From Yponomeuta sedellus (taxonomy: Eukaryota; Arthropoda; Insecta; Lepidoptera; Yponomeutidae), in NCBI GenBank assembly GCA_934045075.1, contig OW203726.1, positions 22,259,488 to 22,323,487 of the forward strand: a DNA stretch of 64,000 nucleotides, written 5' to 3'. Position numbers and translations under genes: made by a program. A model generated the notes under the pieces. The model saw only the letters and a list, made by a program, of their open reading frames with translations, did not search any database and was not told the DNA's origin. This document shows positions 30,447 through 41,215 of this stretch, one piece after another. Positions within the stretch are counted from its first letter, which is position 1. Each line of letters opens with the position of its first letter.

Positions 30447-31128
30447 GGCTATAGACTATAGTCTAATGTGCAACTGTAGCCTTACAGTCTATCGTGCAAC
30501 TATAGACTATAGTCTAATGTGCAACTATAGACTATAGTCTATTGTGCAACTATAGACTATAGTCTAATGTGCAACTATAGACTATAGTCTAATGTGCAAC
30601 TATAGACTATAGTCTAATGTGCAACTATAGACTATAGTCTAATGTGCAACTATAGACTATAGTCTAATGTTCAACTATAGACTATAGTCTAATGTGAAAC
30701 TATAGACTATAGTCTAATGTGCAACTATAGACCATAGTCTAATGTGCAACTATAGACCATAGTCTAATGTGCAATTATAGACCATAGTCTAATGTGCAAC
30801 TATAGACCATAGTCTAATGTGCAACTATAGACTATAGTCTGTTGTGCAACTATAGACTATAGTTTAATGTGCAACTATAGACTATAGTCTAATGTGCAAC
30901 TATAGACTATAGTCTATTGTGCAACTATAGACTATAGACTATAGTCTATTGTGCAACTATAGACTATAGTCTAATGTGCAACTATAGACTATAGTCTTAT
31001 GTGCAACTATAGACTATAGTCTATTGTGCAACTATAGACTATAGTCTTATGTGCAACTATAGACTATAGTCTATTGTGCAACTATAGACTATAGTCTATT
31101 GTGCAACTATAGACTTTAGTCTAATGTG
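30447..31128. repeat. 25-bp satellite of palindromic boxes
   Basis: About 27 units of CAACTATAGACTATAGTCTA plus ATGTG. Each carries the 14-bp palindrome TAGACTATAGTCTA, so palindromes recur at about one per 25 bp (roughly 2.4 helical turns). Variation is mostly in the spacer (AATGTG/ATTGTG) with a few box changes (GACCATAG near 30730-30830). One unit near 30930 has an extra ACTATAG. Confidence 0.97.
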
Positions 31129-31720
31129 CAAGTCACCGGTAAATATTGTACTTTTTATTCTTCTTAAATGAACCAATAATTTCTTAGCGTTATTTTTGTA
31201 ACTCCGCGTAAAATGGTTTAAATATTTTTTTTTTTATGTTTACATTTTTATGTTTATCATAGTTGTCGCAAAGGCAGAGGCGCTCTAATACCTGGGTCAG
31301 TGCGTTTAACTTTCAAGCTGATTTCCTCGTAGGAACGCAGAAGCTGACTTGCGAAAGTAGGTTTGGGTAGGTATAGTTACCCCAGCAGATACGCTGTTGC
31401 TAGCTGTTACTTTTCATAACTAATGTGCAAGTCACCGGTAAATATTGTACTTTTTATTCTTCTTAAATGAACCAATAATTTCTTAGCGTTATTTTTGTAA
31501 CTCCGCGTAAAATGGTTTAAATATTTTTTTTTTTATGTTTACATTTTTATGTTTATCATAGTTGTCGCAAAGGCAGAGGCGCTCTAATACCTGGGTCAGT
31601 GCGTTTAACTTTCAAGCTGATTTCCTCGTAGGAACGCAGAAGCTGACTTGCGAAAGTAGGTTTGGGTAGGTATAGTTACCCCAGCAGATACGCTGTTGCT
31701 AGCTGTTACTTTTCATAACT
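31122..31720 (+). repeat. Perfect 299-bp tandem duplication
   Basis: Copy 1 (31122-31420) and copy 2 (31421-31719) appear identical by eye. Both begin TAATGTGCAAGTCACCGG, whose first bases are the spacer of the adjacent satellite. The sequence itself is AT-rich, includes a T-run, and encodes nothing recognisable. Confidence 0.97.
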
Positions 31721-32215
31721 AGGTAATTCATCCGGCTAAACATACTAATCTGAAATGTGTCGAAAGGTAGGTACAAAATTATCGCTCCAAGACGATCTAG
31801 ATCAGGGATCGCAAACTAGTGGCACGCGTACCATGGATGAGGAAAATGTAACGATACTTCTTTATAATAGCGGGCCGCCACAGTCGTCCAGTCAAGTATG
31901 ATTAATTTTAAAGAAAATCGTTACGTTCTGTTTAGATGCCAGTCCAGCTGAGACCCAGAACTAAGCTAGGGTTTCGTCATAAAAAAGATAATAACAATTT
32001 AGTAGTACTGCTTTAAATAAGTTTTTAATAATTACAATGGAACGTGACGAAACATTTTAGATACTCGCACGCATCGAGATTGTAAGTACGTTTAAAAGCG
32101 GTTAAAAGAGTATTATTTATCTCCGTCATAACTTAGACCTATATATAGAGCTATATATATACATATTTATATATTTATTTATTACGTATTATTAGTATTA
32201 AATATGTATTATTTT
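31721..32215. other. AT-rich sequence without gene
   Basis: Contains TATATA-rich runs near 32140-32180, immediately downstream of the LINE 3' end. No gene or repeat recognised. Confidence 0.4.
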
Positions 32216-33261
32216 GAAAATGAAAATGAAAATGAAAATGAAATATATTTATTATCGGTTCAGAAATTAAAACTTACATTACTTAAAACACACAATATGC
32301 TAAGAAAAAAAGCCGTATTGCCCTGCATGCATCACAAAAAGAAAAAGAAAAATACCTTTGTTATATATATCACAGTGATTTCATGCATGTGACTTTCATT
32401 CATTGGTGACAAATAATTTATACTTCACTTTACATAAAAGAGAAAAAAAGGCTAAAAGTAATATTTCCCTGTCGACAGCTGATTACTTTAGTTCTAATAT
32501 GTTTTACAGACATAGTATTAATAATTATAGTTCTTTATTCTAAACTTAGCCTACCTGCCGAGCCCACATGTTGGGTCTTTTTGGCGACTGTACGCAGAGC
32601 AAAAAAAAAAAAGAAATCTTTCCCGTATGATGCATGATCAATGTGCCACTGTGTGTACTCGTACCCACTTCCGCTGACCCGATAATCGGATATAGCTCAG
32701 CTATGTGCTATCCAAGAGTGGTAAGATAGCGCTGGTTTTCAGCTACCTCCTCTTCACAACATGTATACTAGTTTTATAATAATGGTGGCGCTCTGTATAG
32801 ATACAGTGAGGCCTTAATTAATTTATTTCGTAAACACATTAGTTTGGGCTCTTCATTAGTACATAAGATTAAGTATTTTTGACACTTTTATTACTTAACG
32901 TGTGAGTAATCTATTTCTATTTTAACAGCCTTACTAATAAACTTGTTGTAAGTACTGTATAACTATGCAGTGCTTTGTAGGTATTACATTCAAATTACGT
33001 CAACAGGACACCGTGTAATCATACCAAGCGGTGTTTACCAGTAGTAGGGTAAGACGGCTACAGGACAAGCCACCGTATAAAGAATACACCGTTTTTCAAA
33101 TATGTTTGTGTTTTGTGTATATATATAGAAAAAAACATTCTCCTTCTATGTATTATCTGCTAATCACTTTTTATACAAAGAGAAACAAAACATAGAAATT
33201 AAATGCTTTTTTGGTGATAATGCACCAAAAAGGCACCTTTTACTTACAAGCTCTATCCCTA

Positions 33262-36189
33262 TCACTTAAATCTATTATAATCATTCCAGGGATTCTTTAT
33301 ATTTCCGGTCTCTATTTGCTTATCAATTAGGATCTGTTTATACTTAAACTTAAATGTTTTTGTTGACAGCTTATTTCTTAGAGGCGGTGGTAGATCGTTC
33401 CAAACCTTAGCACTTCTATATGAGAAAGATCCCCTGAATCCGACATGTTTGTGTTCTGGTATACATAGTAAATGTTGGTGTCTAGATCGTGTATGAAATG
33501 TCAACTTATCATAAAGGTACTTAGGACACTCACTCCATACGATCTTATGGATAAGACAGGCCATATGCAGCCTCCTCCTAGACTCCATATTCAGGATTTT
33601 GTGTTCATTAAGGAAGGGGGTAATATGAGCGCGTTTAGGTATTTTAAAACAAAAACGCGCACAGGCGTTTTGCACCTTCTGGATGGCGTTCGCAGTTTTT
33701 TTATAGAGGCGAGGGCCATAGACTGCACTGCAATAATTGAATGGTGACAGCACTAAGAGATCAACCACCATTTTTCTTACATCTATAGACAGATAATCTC
33801 TTATTCCATAAAGGACTTTGAGTTTAAAAAAAGCATGCCTAATCTTATCGTTAACGTGAGTCCGAAAATTTAGCTCTTCATCATAGATGACGCCCAGATT
33901 TTTTGGCTCCCTATCCAAAGGAATTTTTTGTTCATTAATAATTATGTCGGGGCCCCTTTGCAATACACTCTTTATTTGGTATTTGGTTCCCATTACTGTG
34001 AATTTAGACTTTGACGGATTCAACACTAAGCTGTTTTTCTGTGCCCATACAAATATTTGATTAAGGTCTTCATTAATTTTCATTATTTCTTGTCTAGTAC
34101 CTGCCTGTTTAAAGGAGTGATAAATCTGCGTGTCGTCGGCGTACAGGTGGCATTTGCAAGTGTTAAGGAGCCCTGACATATCCGCTGTATAAATTGCAAA
34201 CAATATTGGACTTATTATGGCCCCTTGTGGGGTACCTCGTTCTATTGCACGTAGATCAGACGTTTTCATATTCCCGTTGCCATCCTCTGTAGCTACATAT
34301 TGTGATCGTCCTGTTAAAAATGAGTGAAACCACCTGCATGTTTTCTCAGAGAGACCATAAAATTTCAGTTTCGCAATCAACAGCTGAACGTTTATACAGT
34401 CGAATGCGCGTGAAAAATCCAGGAGCACCAGCACACTTGCAAGTCCCTCATCCGCCGCAGCCAGTATATCATCAGTAACTTTTAATAACGCTGTTTCGGT
34501 GCCATGGCCGCTACGGAAGCCAGATTGAATAGACGGTAAAATTTTTTCGCTTTCCAGGTATGGTACTAATTGATTTTGGACAGCTTTCTCGATTACTTTC
34601 GACAACACTGGCAGGATACTGATAGCTCTTAGGTCTTTGAGGCTAGTAATGTTATTAATTTTAGGAACTGGTTTAACGACAGCTTTCTTAAAGCAATCTG
34701 GAAATGTGTGTGTTTCTATCGATTTATTAACTATAGCAGTAATTATCGGTAATGTATAGTCTAAAGTATACTCTATCATTTCTATTGTAATCTCGTCATG
34801 TCCCTGTGCATTAGTTTTTATGTTAGAGATGATTTTTCGTATTTCTTTTTGACTGACTTGTGTGAGAGTGAAGAAACTTTTAGTAAATTTTGCGTGGTTA
34901 AAATACTCCAGAGTCTGAGGATCAGCTTGAGAATTGCCCGGAATTTTTAGAAAATGTGCATTTATTTTTGTTGGATCATTTATCTCTGTAGGTATAATGT
35001 TGCTGCCTTTATTAGTATAAAAAGAAGACGTTTCCTTAAAGTGTTTCCACATTTTTTGGGGGTTCCCTATGTTATTGTTTACATAATGTTTATAATATGC
35101 GGTTTTTTCTCTATGTACTGTTGATGTAACTAGATTTTTAAGTGACTTATAATACTCTTTATGTGAGGTTTTCTTACTACTGTTAGCTCTGCTTAAGGCT
35201 TGATCCCGTAAATTAATCATAAAACGAACCATGTCTGTAATCCAGGGTTTTTGTTTTTCAGTTATTTTTATTTTGTGCAGTGGAGCATGCATATCATATA
35301 AGTATATAAGGTATTTATTAAAAAGTGCTATCATAGAATTGACATCAGATAAGTCTAGGATGTTATGCCAAGGAGTCTCAGCCAAATCTAGTTGAAATTT
35401 TTCGGTATTTATTCGTTTTAATGGACGTATAATTTTAAAGCGGTCAATTGGCTTCGGCTTCTTTAGATCGAAGTCAAGCCAGACCATGCCATGATCACTT
35501 AAGCATTTGTTATGTACAACTGAAATTCTCTTTACCTTACCAGGAGAGTCGGTTATAGCAAGATCTAACAGCGTTTCAGTCGTGTCAGTGATTCTGGTCG
35601 GTTCCCTAACTAGTTGGTCTAAATTAAACTGGTGGCAGAAGCTCCTTATCCCTGCTGCCTCGTGTGATTCCGGTGTCATTAAATTAGTATTAAAATCCGT
35701 AAACAGAATTATGTGATTACAATAAGCGAAGGCGGATACAGACTCCGTCAGCGCATCGAGTGCTACACGTCGATTCACACGTTCCGGTCTATACGCAGTT
35801 CCTATCCCTAGGCGCACGCCGGCTATGGATACTTCTAGCCACATCTGTTCTAATTCCGTGTACGGATGTTCCACAACTTTCACACGGAGACCAATACGCA
35901 CGTAAAAACCTACTCCTCCCCCCCTAGTACCCGCAGGTCTAGCTTGGAGCTTTAAGGAGTAACCCGGTATTTTTGGCGCAGCTGACTCACCTCCCTCCTT
36001 TACCCATGTCTCGTTTAATGCCAATATATCAAGCTTTAGGTTTGTTATTGTGCATAACAGCTCATCCTGGCCAGTAAATAAGGATCGCACATTTAGAAAG
36101 CCTAGGCGCAAATATTTATTTTTTATACTTTTATAGAAGGTACCTATACAATAATACCTGCGTGATATGGAGCCAGGGGGAAGCCACAC
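33262..36189 (-). CDS. LINE ORF2: endonuclease-reverse transcriptase
   Basis: A 975-residue frame with no internal stop. Residues about 30-235 form an APE-type endonuclease, which nicks the target: NVRS at 33, LNETW at 58-62, YRP near 133, TDFN at 164-167 and SDH at 231-233. The first base of the usual GDFN motif is changed to T. Residues about 500-780 form the reverse transcriptase: LRAISILPVLSKVIEK, LDFSRAFDCI (Asp 591), RGTPQGAIISPILF and the catalytic YADD at 683-686. The C-terminal part ends with FRGSFSYRSAKVWNDLPPPL, typical of CR1-related proteins. The first Met was chosen because upstream codons in this frame are not supported; the true start could differ slightly. Probably translated from a bicistronic RNA after ORF1. 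Confidence 0.95.
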   Translation of the reverse strand: MWLPPGSISRRYYCIGTFYKSIKNKYLRLGFLNVRSLFTGQDELLCTITNLKLDILALNETWVKEGGESAAPKIPGYSLKLQARPAGTRGGGVGFYVRIGLRVKVVEHPYTELEQMWLEVSIAGVRLGIGTAYRPERVNRRVALDALTESVSAFAYCNHIILFTDFNTNLMTPESHEAAGIRSFCHQFNLDQLVREPTRITDTTETLLDLAITDSPGKVKRISVVHNKCLSDHGMVWLDFDLKKPKPIDRFKIIRPLKRINTEKFQLDLAETPWHNILDLSDVNSMIALFNKYLIYLYDMHAPLHKIKITEKQKPWITDMVRFMINLRDQALSRANSSKKTSHKEYYKSLKNLVTSTVHREKTAYYKHYVNNNIGNPQKMWKHFKETSSFYTNKGSNIIPTEINDPTKINAHFLKIPGNSQADPQTLEYFNHAKFTKSFFTLTQVSQKEIRKIISNIKTNAQGHDEITIEMIEYTLDYTLPIITAIVNKSIETHTFPDCFKKAVVKPVPKINNITSLKDLRAISILPVLSKVIEKAVQNQLVPYLESEKILPSIQSGFRSGHGTETALLKVTDDILAAADEGLASVLVLLDFSRAFDCINVQLLIAKLKFYGLSEKTCRWFHSFLTGRSQYVATEDGNGNMKTSDLRAIERGTPQGAIISPILFAIYTADMSGLLNTCKCHLYADDTQIYHSFKQAGTRQEIMKINEDLNQIFVWAQKNSLVLNPSKSKFTVMGTKYQIKSVLQRGPDIIINEQKIPLDREPKNLGVIYDEELNFRTHVNDKIRHAFFKLKVLYGIRDYLSIDVRKMVVDLLVLSPFNYCSAVYGPRLYKKTANAIQKVQNACARFCFKIPKRAHITPFLNEHKILNMESRRRLHMACLIHKIVWSECPKYLYDKLTFHTRSRHQHLLCIPEHKHVGFRGSFSYRSAKVWNDLPPPLRNKLSTKTFKFKYKQILIDKQIETGNIKNPWNDYNRFK

Positions 36190-36479
36190 GCCAGCAATAG
36201 CCCTTGAAATACTTGTATATTTTACAGCAAATGTATCGCTGTACGACTATATTTTGTTTACATTTAACACTTAATTTTTCTAAAAGACCATAATATATTT
36301 TATACATAGTTTTAACCGTCATCAGTATAAAGTTTAAACTTAGCCCCGCCATTTTTACGAGTACCCCAATACTATAGAGTGGTATAATAGATATGTGCTT
36401 ACAGACCTTATACAATGGCGAGTTGTGGGCACTAGCCAGCACACGGCAGCAAACAGCACACAGCAACGAATGAAATGGT

Positions 36480-37505
36480 TCACTTCTCGCGAACGGCGTC
36501 GGCTCCAAAAACACTTACGAGGTCTGCCTCGGATCGAATTCTGTGACTGGCCTTCCCCTGCGCTCGGCGGACCAACACCCGCCCTTCCCTTGTCCAGCAG
36601 AATCTCCATCCATGGTGCTTTGCTTCCTCTCGCGCCTTACTAAAAAGCCACCTATTAAATTTTGATAGCCGTTCGTTGATATAAAAACGGCGTGTCGGTC
36701 CAGGTAGGCCACATTCTGCCGTGGTGGCGCCGCGCCTCACGCGGGCTGCGCTCAGTACTTTATCCTTGAGCGCGCGGCGTGAAAGCCGCACCGCGATAGT
36801 GCGTGGGCGTGGCCCCACGCTGTCGCCACTTGTTCCATCCACCAAGCCTCCAGGGCGCGCGGGTCCCACTCGAGACGCGGTCACTATGTCTCGTTCGTCG
36901 ATGTCGATACCTAGCTTTAATGCAATCGTAGTGATGATGTGACCCACGCTCTCTTCTTTCACTTCTGGGATGCCTGAGATCTCGATGTCGGTCTCCAGTA
37001 GGTCCTGGTCGCGGTCATTAAGCTCCAACTTAAGTCGCTCGACTGTCTTGGATAGTACTAGGTTCTCTTCCGTGACTCTTGTTGTCGTGTCGTTGATACC
37101 AGCGATTCTTGCCTCTATATTATCCATCCGTTGGTCAAATGTACTCACAGTATCAGTGAGCCGGGCTAATTTAATGTTTACCTCCGCCCGTAGTGAGTCT
37201 ATGGATTCCTTTAGGTCATTGAACTTTGTGTTTATCAATTTCATGATACTGTTTGTATCTATATTAATAATAGATGACATTGCCTCCGGATCGTCGTCCC
37301 CTCTGTTAAGCACTGTAGTCGGACTTCCCATTGTTTTTGCCAATTTGCACGAGTCGCATTTCCACTTCGGCCTGTTCATCGGAAGTATTTTTTTGAATGT
37401 AGTTGTATCTAGACCTGCGCACAAGTAATGCAAGTGTGTAAGGCAGCCATTGCATTTCAGTAGTTCGTCGGTCTTTATTTTCAATTTGCATTTGGTACAA
37501 TCCAT
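36480..37505 (-). CDS. LINE ORF1: PHD-finger, coiled-coil RNA-binding protein
   Basis: A 341-residue frame. Residues 3-53 show a C4HC3 zinc finger (C3, C6, C18, C21, H26, C29, C50, C53), a PHD-type pattern known from CR1-group ORF1 proteins. Residues about 80-165 look like a coiled coil (VNIKLARLTDTVSTFDQRMD, RVTEENLVLSKTVERLKLEL). The following region (IEISGIPEVKEES to RTIAVRLSRRALKDKVLSAA) resembles the RRM-like fold seen in many LINE ORF1s, and FYINERLSKFNRWLFSKARE with ILVRR-like RVLVRRAQGK closes the domain. Such proteins coat the element RNA. The DNA is markedly GC-richer than its surroundings. No frameshift is visible. Confidence 0.9.
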   Translation of the reverse strand: MDCTKCKLKIKTDELLKCNGCLTHLHYLCAGLDTTTFKKILPMNRPKWKCDSCKLAKTMGSPTTVLNRGDDDPEAMSSIINIDTNSIMKLINTKFNDLKESIDSLRAEVNIKLARLTDTVSTFDQRMDNIEARIAGINDTTTRVTEENLVLSKTVERLKLELNDRDQDLLETDIEISGIPEVKEESVGHIITTIALKLGIDIDERDIVTASRVGPARPGGLVDGTSGDSVGPRPRTIAVRLSRRALKDKVLSAARVRRGATTAECGLPGPTRRFYINERLSKFNRWLFSKAREEAKHHGWRFCWTREGRVLVRRAQGKASHRIRSEADLVSVFGADAVREK

Positions 37506-37850
37506 GACTACTAGCGCCCTCTGTGGTTAATCAGGAGAAACGTGACCTTTTGCTAGCCGTGGGTAGGTGGGCCCGACCGGCGGTGAAGAAATTAGAACTG
37601 CCTTCAGGTATTGAAAAATTACGACAAAATACGTAAAAATCACTGTTTTTCACTTTTTTGTAGCTCTAAAGGCCGCACTTTACTTTTTCTAACCGTTTTG
37701 GGAAATATTTCACAGCAATTAGACACTCTCGCACCGTCCTCGGCTACCCATTGGCCATACAGCACAGTTCAATATTTTTCACTCAACTGTCTCTTAGTAT
37801 GCAAGGAACACCGGGATAACACTCACGCATATAGTTTATTGTGTAAATAT

Positions 37851-38999
37851 TTCGATAAAGTACTCTGAACAGTTTGATCTGCCTCTAGAACTTAAAATTT
37901 GATTAATTAGTTTGCACTTGTACTCAGGCACTTGACATACATTTTCCTATAAGTAGGTAGGTTTTTTGGATTTTTGCGTCATTTTAGTACACGTCTATAG
38001 AAATCTTTTTAAGAAGAAGTGCAACAGTATATTAATTTGTAGAGCGTTTTTATTTTCTGGTTAGATAATGATGATTTTTGATTTGATACTATTAATTTTC
38101 CCAATAATCCCCAAAGGAAAAATTATCTGATGTCACATATATGGCTTCATTAAACATTTTCTAGGTAAATTGCACGTTGATGCATAAAAATAGGATATGG
38201 CATAAAGGTTCTTCATCCCTGACCTAGATCTTAAAAATGAACAATCCGCTATTTGACACGTCTCAAATTTTACGCGATAAATGAATATTTCCTATAGTAT
38301 TAAACGTACGAAAATGAAATATATTGATTTTGCGAAGTAAGTATGCAGGATGGCTGCAAAATTTGCAAAGTAAAAAAAATTTTTCTTCGTTTAATTCGTA
38401 ACGGCAAAAACGCTATCCGCCATTTTGAAACCATCTAAAGTATGTAAACAAACATCATTCAGCCAGAGCCAGTGGACATTGATTATTAAAGGACTCCACA
38501 TAAATACACCCGAGTTTCAATTGATAAAGAGTCGGGGTCTCTTTTGGCAATTTAAGGCAAGTTTTTCGAATGTTAATTTCACTGGGTACATGAATCCACA
38601 ACTGCCCGAGGGTCTTTATTGACGTGTTTTTTCATTCTCTAACAATGCAATAATCATAATTGGTATATTTTGGATGTAAATTCGATGAAATCATGGTTGC
38701 GTCGTTGTTATTTCACTATGCTCAGAGATCACTTACAGAAAATTGAATGTCAAACTTTGTTTACAATTTTTTGGACTTCAAACCATAGACAAAAATGGCT
38801 GACCGTGTTTTTGACTGTTTAGGAAAGTAAAGTTTTAAAATATATTTTATTGTTGCTTTTAGGTCCTCAAAAAATATACTAAAATATTTTTTGGTCTAAT
38901 GGAAAAGTTAGTTACCGTTTAAGACTTGAAAAGAAAGTCAAAAAGCAGATTACGTAACAGCGCTACTTAGAAAATATTCTGTACAACCTGACCCCGCAA
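37851..38999. other. No recognisable gene
   Basis: About 1.15 kb of AT-rich sequence between the LINE and the tRU array. Short frames exist (for example 38425-38622, plus) but none looks like a protein family. The segment 39000-39119 resembles a common repeat end (CCAAGTTTCATGTAAATCCG) that is the target of the tRU insertion. Confidence 0.4.
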
Positions 39000-39119
39000 A
39001 CGTCTATTCTAGGTCTTAATCCAGACCCTTGTCTAGCTTTACGCCAAGTTTCATGTAAATCCGTTCAGCTATTTTTGCTTGATTGAGTAATAAACATCTT
39101 CACAAACTTTCACATTTAT

Positions 39120-40725
39120 TACACTATTTTTATTTTTAATGCACTAACCCGTGCTAAGGAACAAATTTAAAAACCTATTTAGAGGCTAGAAATTTCACCC
39201 ATGCCGGGATTCGAACCCGCAACCTCTGGCTATCCGTACCAGCGCTCTACCAATTGAGCCAATGGGCGACTCACGGCATCAGTGAAATTTCGAACCTCTT
39301 TACAATATTCTCTGTATTACGTACAGGCAGCGACATCTGACTTAAGCAAATTGCATTACTTACAGCCCCGACTACCTACTTTGCAGTTAGGTTTTAACAT
39401 CGGAACGATATCACTGTACCCACATGATTACACTATTTTTATTTTTAATGCACTAACCCGTGCTAAGGAACAAATTTAAAAACCTATTTAGAGGCTAGAA
39501 ATTTCACCCATGCCGGGATTCAAACCCGCAACCTCTGGCTATCCGTACCAGCGCTCTACCAATTGAGCCAATGGGCGACTCACGGCATCAGTGAAATTTC
39601 GAACCTCTTTACAATATTCTCTGTATTACGTACAGGCAGCGACATCTGACTTAAGCAAATTGCATTACTTACAGCCCCGACTACCTACTTTGCAGTTAGG
39701 TTTTAACATCGGAACGATATCACTGTACCCACATGATTACACTATTTTTATTTTTAATGCACTAACCCGTGCTAAGGAACAAATTTAAAAACCTATTTAG
39801 AGGCTAGAAATTTCACCCATGCCGGGATTCGAACCCGCAACCTCTGGCTATCCGTACCAGCGCTCTACCAATTGAGCCAATGGGCGACTCACGGCATCAG
39901 TGAAATTTCGAACCTCTTTACAATATTCTCTGTATTACGTACAGGCAGCGACATCTGACTTAAGCAAATTGCATTACTTACAGCCCCGACTACCTACTTT
40001 GCAGTTAGGTTTTAACATCGGAACGATATCACGGTACGGATAGCCAGAGGTTGCGGGTTTGAATCCCGGCATGGGTGAAATTTCTAGCCTCTAAATAGGT
40101 TTTTAAATTTGTTCCTTAGCACGGGTTAGTGCATTAAAAATAAAAATAGTGTAATCATGTGGGTACAGTGATATCGTTCCGATGTTAAAACCTAACTGCA
40201 AAGTAGGTAGTCGGGGCTGTAAGTAATGCAATTTGCTTAAGTCAGATGTCGCTGCCTGTACGTAATACAGAGAATATTGTAAAGAGGTTCGAAATTTCAC
40301 TGATGCCGTGAGTCGCCCATTGGCTCAATTGGTAGAGCGCTGGTACGGATAGCCAGAGGTTGCGGGTTCGAATCCCGGCATGGGTGAAATTTCTAGCCTC
40401 TAAATAGGTTTTTAAATTTGTTCCTTAGCACGGGTTAGTGCATTAAAAATAAAAATAGTGTAATCATGTGGGTACAGTGATATCGTTCCGATGTTAAAAC
40501 CTAACTGCAAAGTAGGTAGTCGGGGCTGTAAGTAATGCAATTTGCTTAAGTCAGATGTCGCTGCCTGTACGTAATACAGAGAATATTGTAAAGAGGTTCG
40601 AAATTTCACTGATGCCGTGAGTCGCCCATTGGCTCAATTGGTAGAGCGCTGGTACGGATAGCCAGAGGTTGCGGGTTCGAATCCCGGCATGGGTGAAATT
40701 TCTAGCCTCTTAATAGGTTTTTAAA
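39120..40725. mobile_element. Six-head inverted tRU array in one insertion
   Basis: TTTCACATTTAT flanks the block at 39108-39119 and 40726-40737. From the left, three minus-strand units (tRNA-like modules near 39200, 39510 and 39820; period 309 bp) are followed at about 40033 by plus-strand units with modules near 40050, 40365 and 40672. The left edge is the family's genuine 3' tail; the right edge is truncated in AATAGGTTTTTAAATTT. The second left module and the first right module share the rare variant GGTTTGAATCC. The target sits within an older repeat split at CACATTTAT. Six modules carry A- and B-box-like sequences but mismatched acceptor ends, so they are not functional tRNA genes. Confidence 0.95.
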
Positions 40726-40795
40726 TTTCACATTTATACTATTATTAGGATTTAACTTTGACAAACAAAACAAACATACAGACTAATGGATCGTC

Positions 40796-41042
40796 GTCGT
40801 CGTCAGGCTATACTAGTCTACTGCTGGACATAGCCCTCCCCTAAAGAGCGCCACGTTGTCATAGAGGGTAATGCCCATAATCCCCAAGCTTGGCATGCGG
40901 GTTGGGGATCGCAGTTCGGTGGAATTGTACTGCAGGGGGCGCTGCTGCCTACCCCCCGGTTTGTGTCCCTTAGTCGCCTTTTACGACACCCGCGGGAAGA
41001 ATTGGGTTGGTGCTATTCTATAGGCCGTCATCACACAGCAGG
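40796..41042 (-). repeat. Dispersed SINE-like repeat
   Basis: CAGGCTATACTAGTCTACTG, CTGGACATAGCCCTCCCCTA, then TTAGTCGCCTTTTACGACAC and GCCGTCATCACACAGCAGG. These are familiar lepidopteran repeat blocks (recalled). The first block is the reverse of the CCTGAAGAAG-type ending seen at 25270-25432. Confidence 0.5.
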
Positions 41043-41081
41043 ACTAATGGATAAGCAACTTAATTGAAAATAGAGACAGAG

Positions 41082-41215
41082 ATAGAGATAGAGAATACTT
41101 TATTTTACACAAAAAAGATAATTACACAGATAATTCTTAACCTAAGAGTACAGACGGCGGCCCTATCACTAAAAGTGATCTCTTCTAAGACAACCTTTGG
41201 ATGGACTGGAGCAAT
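41082..41215 (-). mobile_element. LINE 3' UTR fragment
   Basis: AGATAGAGATAGAGAATACT is the tail. CAGACGGCGGCCCTATCACT and AGACAACCTTTGGATGGAC follow. Same family as 24929-25050 and 60405-60545. Confidence 0.5.

Larger units (their letters stand above)
32216..37850 (-). mobile_element. Apparently intact CR1-group non-LTR retrotransposon
   Basis: The minus-strand element has a 5' UTR upstream of 37505, ORF1 (36480-37505), a 290-nt spacer, ORF2 (33262-36189), and a roughly 1-kb 3' UTR with AATAAA-like ATAATAAATATA near its end. It terminates in about four TTTTCA/TTTCAT repeats (32216-32243). The 5' boundary near 37850 is an estimate. No target duplication was identified, which is common for CR1-like elements. 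The combination of PHD-finger ORF1 with APE endonuclease and RT points to the CR1/Crack/Daphne group; the exact clade is not settled. It lies in sense orientation inside the proposed intron of the minus-strand host gene. Confidence 0.9.

Noticed and set aside
30447..31128. CRISPR-like repeat-spacer structure in the palindromic satellite
   Set aside because: The 11-bp spacer is nearly the same in every unit, so there are no acquired sequences.
36131..36514. 127-codon frame between LINE ORF1 and ORF2
   Set aside because: It overlaps the end of ORF1 in another frame and covers the spacer. Composition is not protein-like and the two real ORFs explain the region.
37611..37868. 85-codon plus-strand frame upstream of the LINE
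   Set aside because: It lies antisense to the LINE 5' UTR and has no recognisable domain.
39120..40725. Hammerhead ribozyme in the tRU unit, as in retrozymes
   Set aside because: The closest string is CTGATGCCGTGAG; the required CTGATGA plus GAAA core and a cleavage site are not present.
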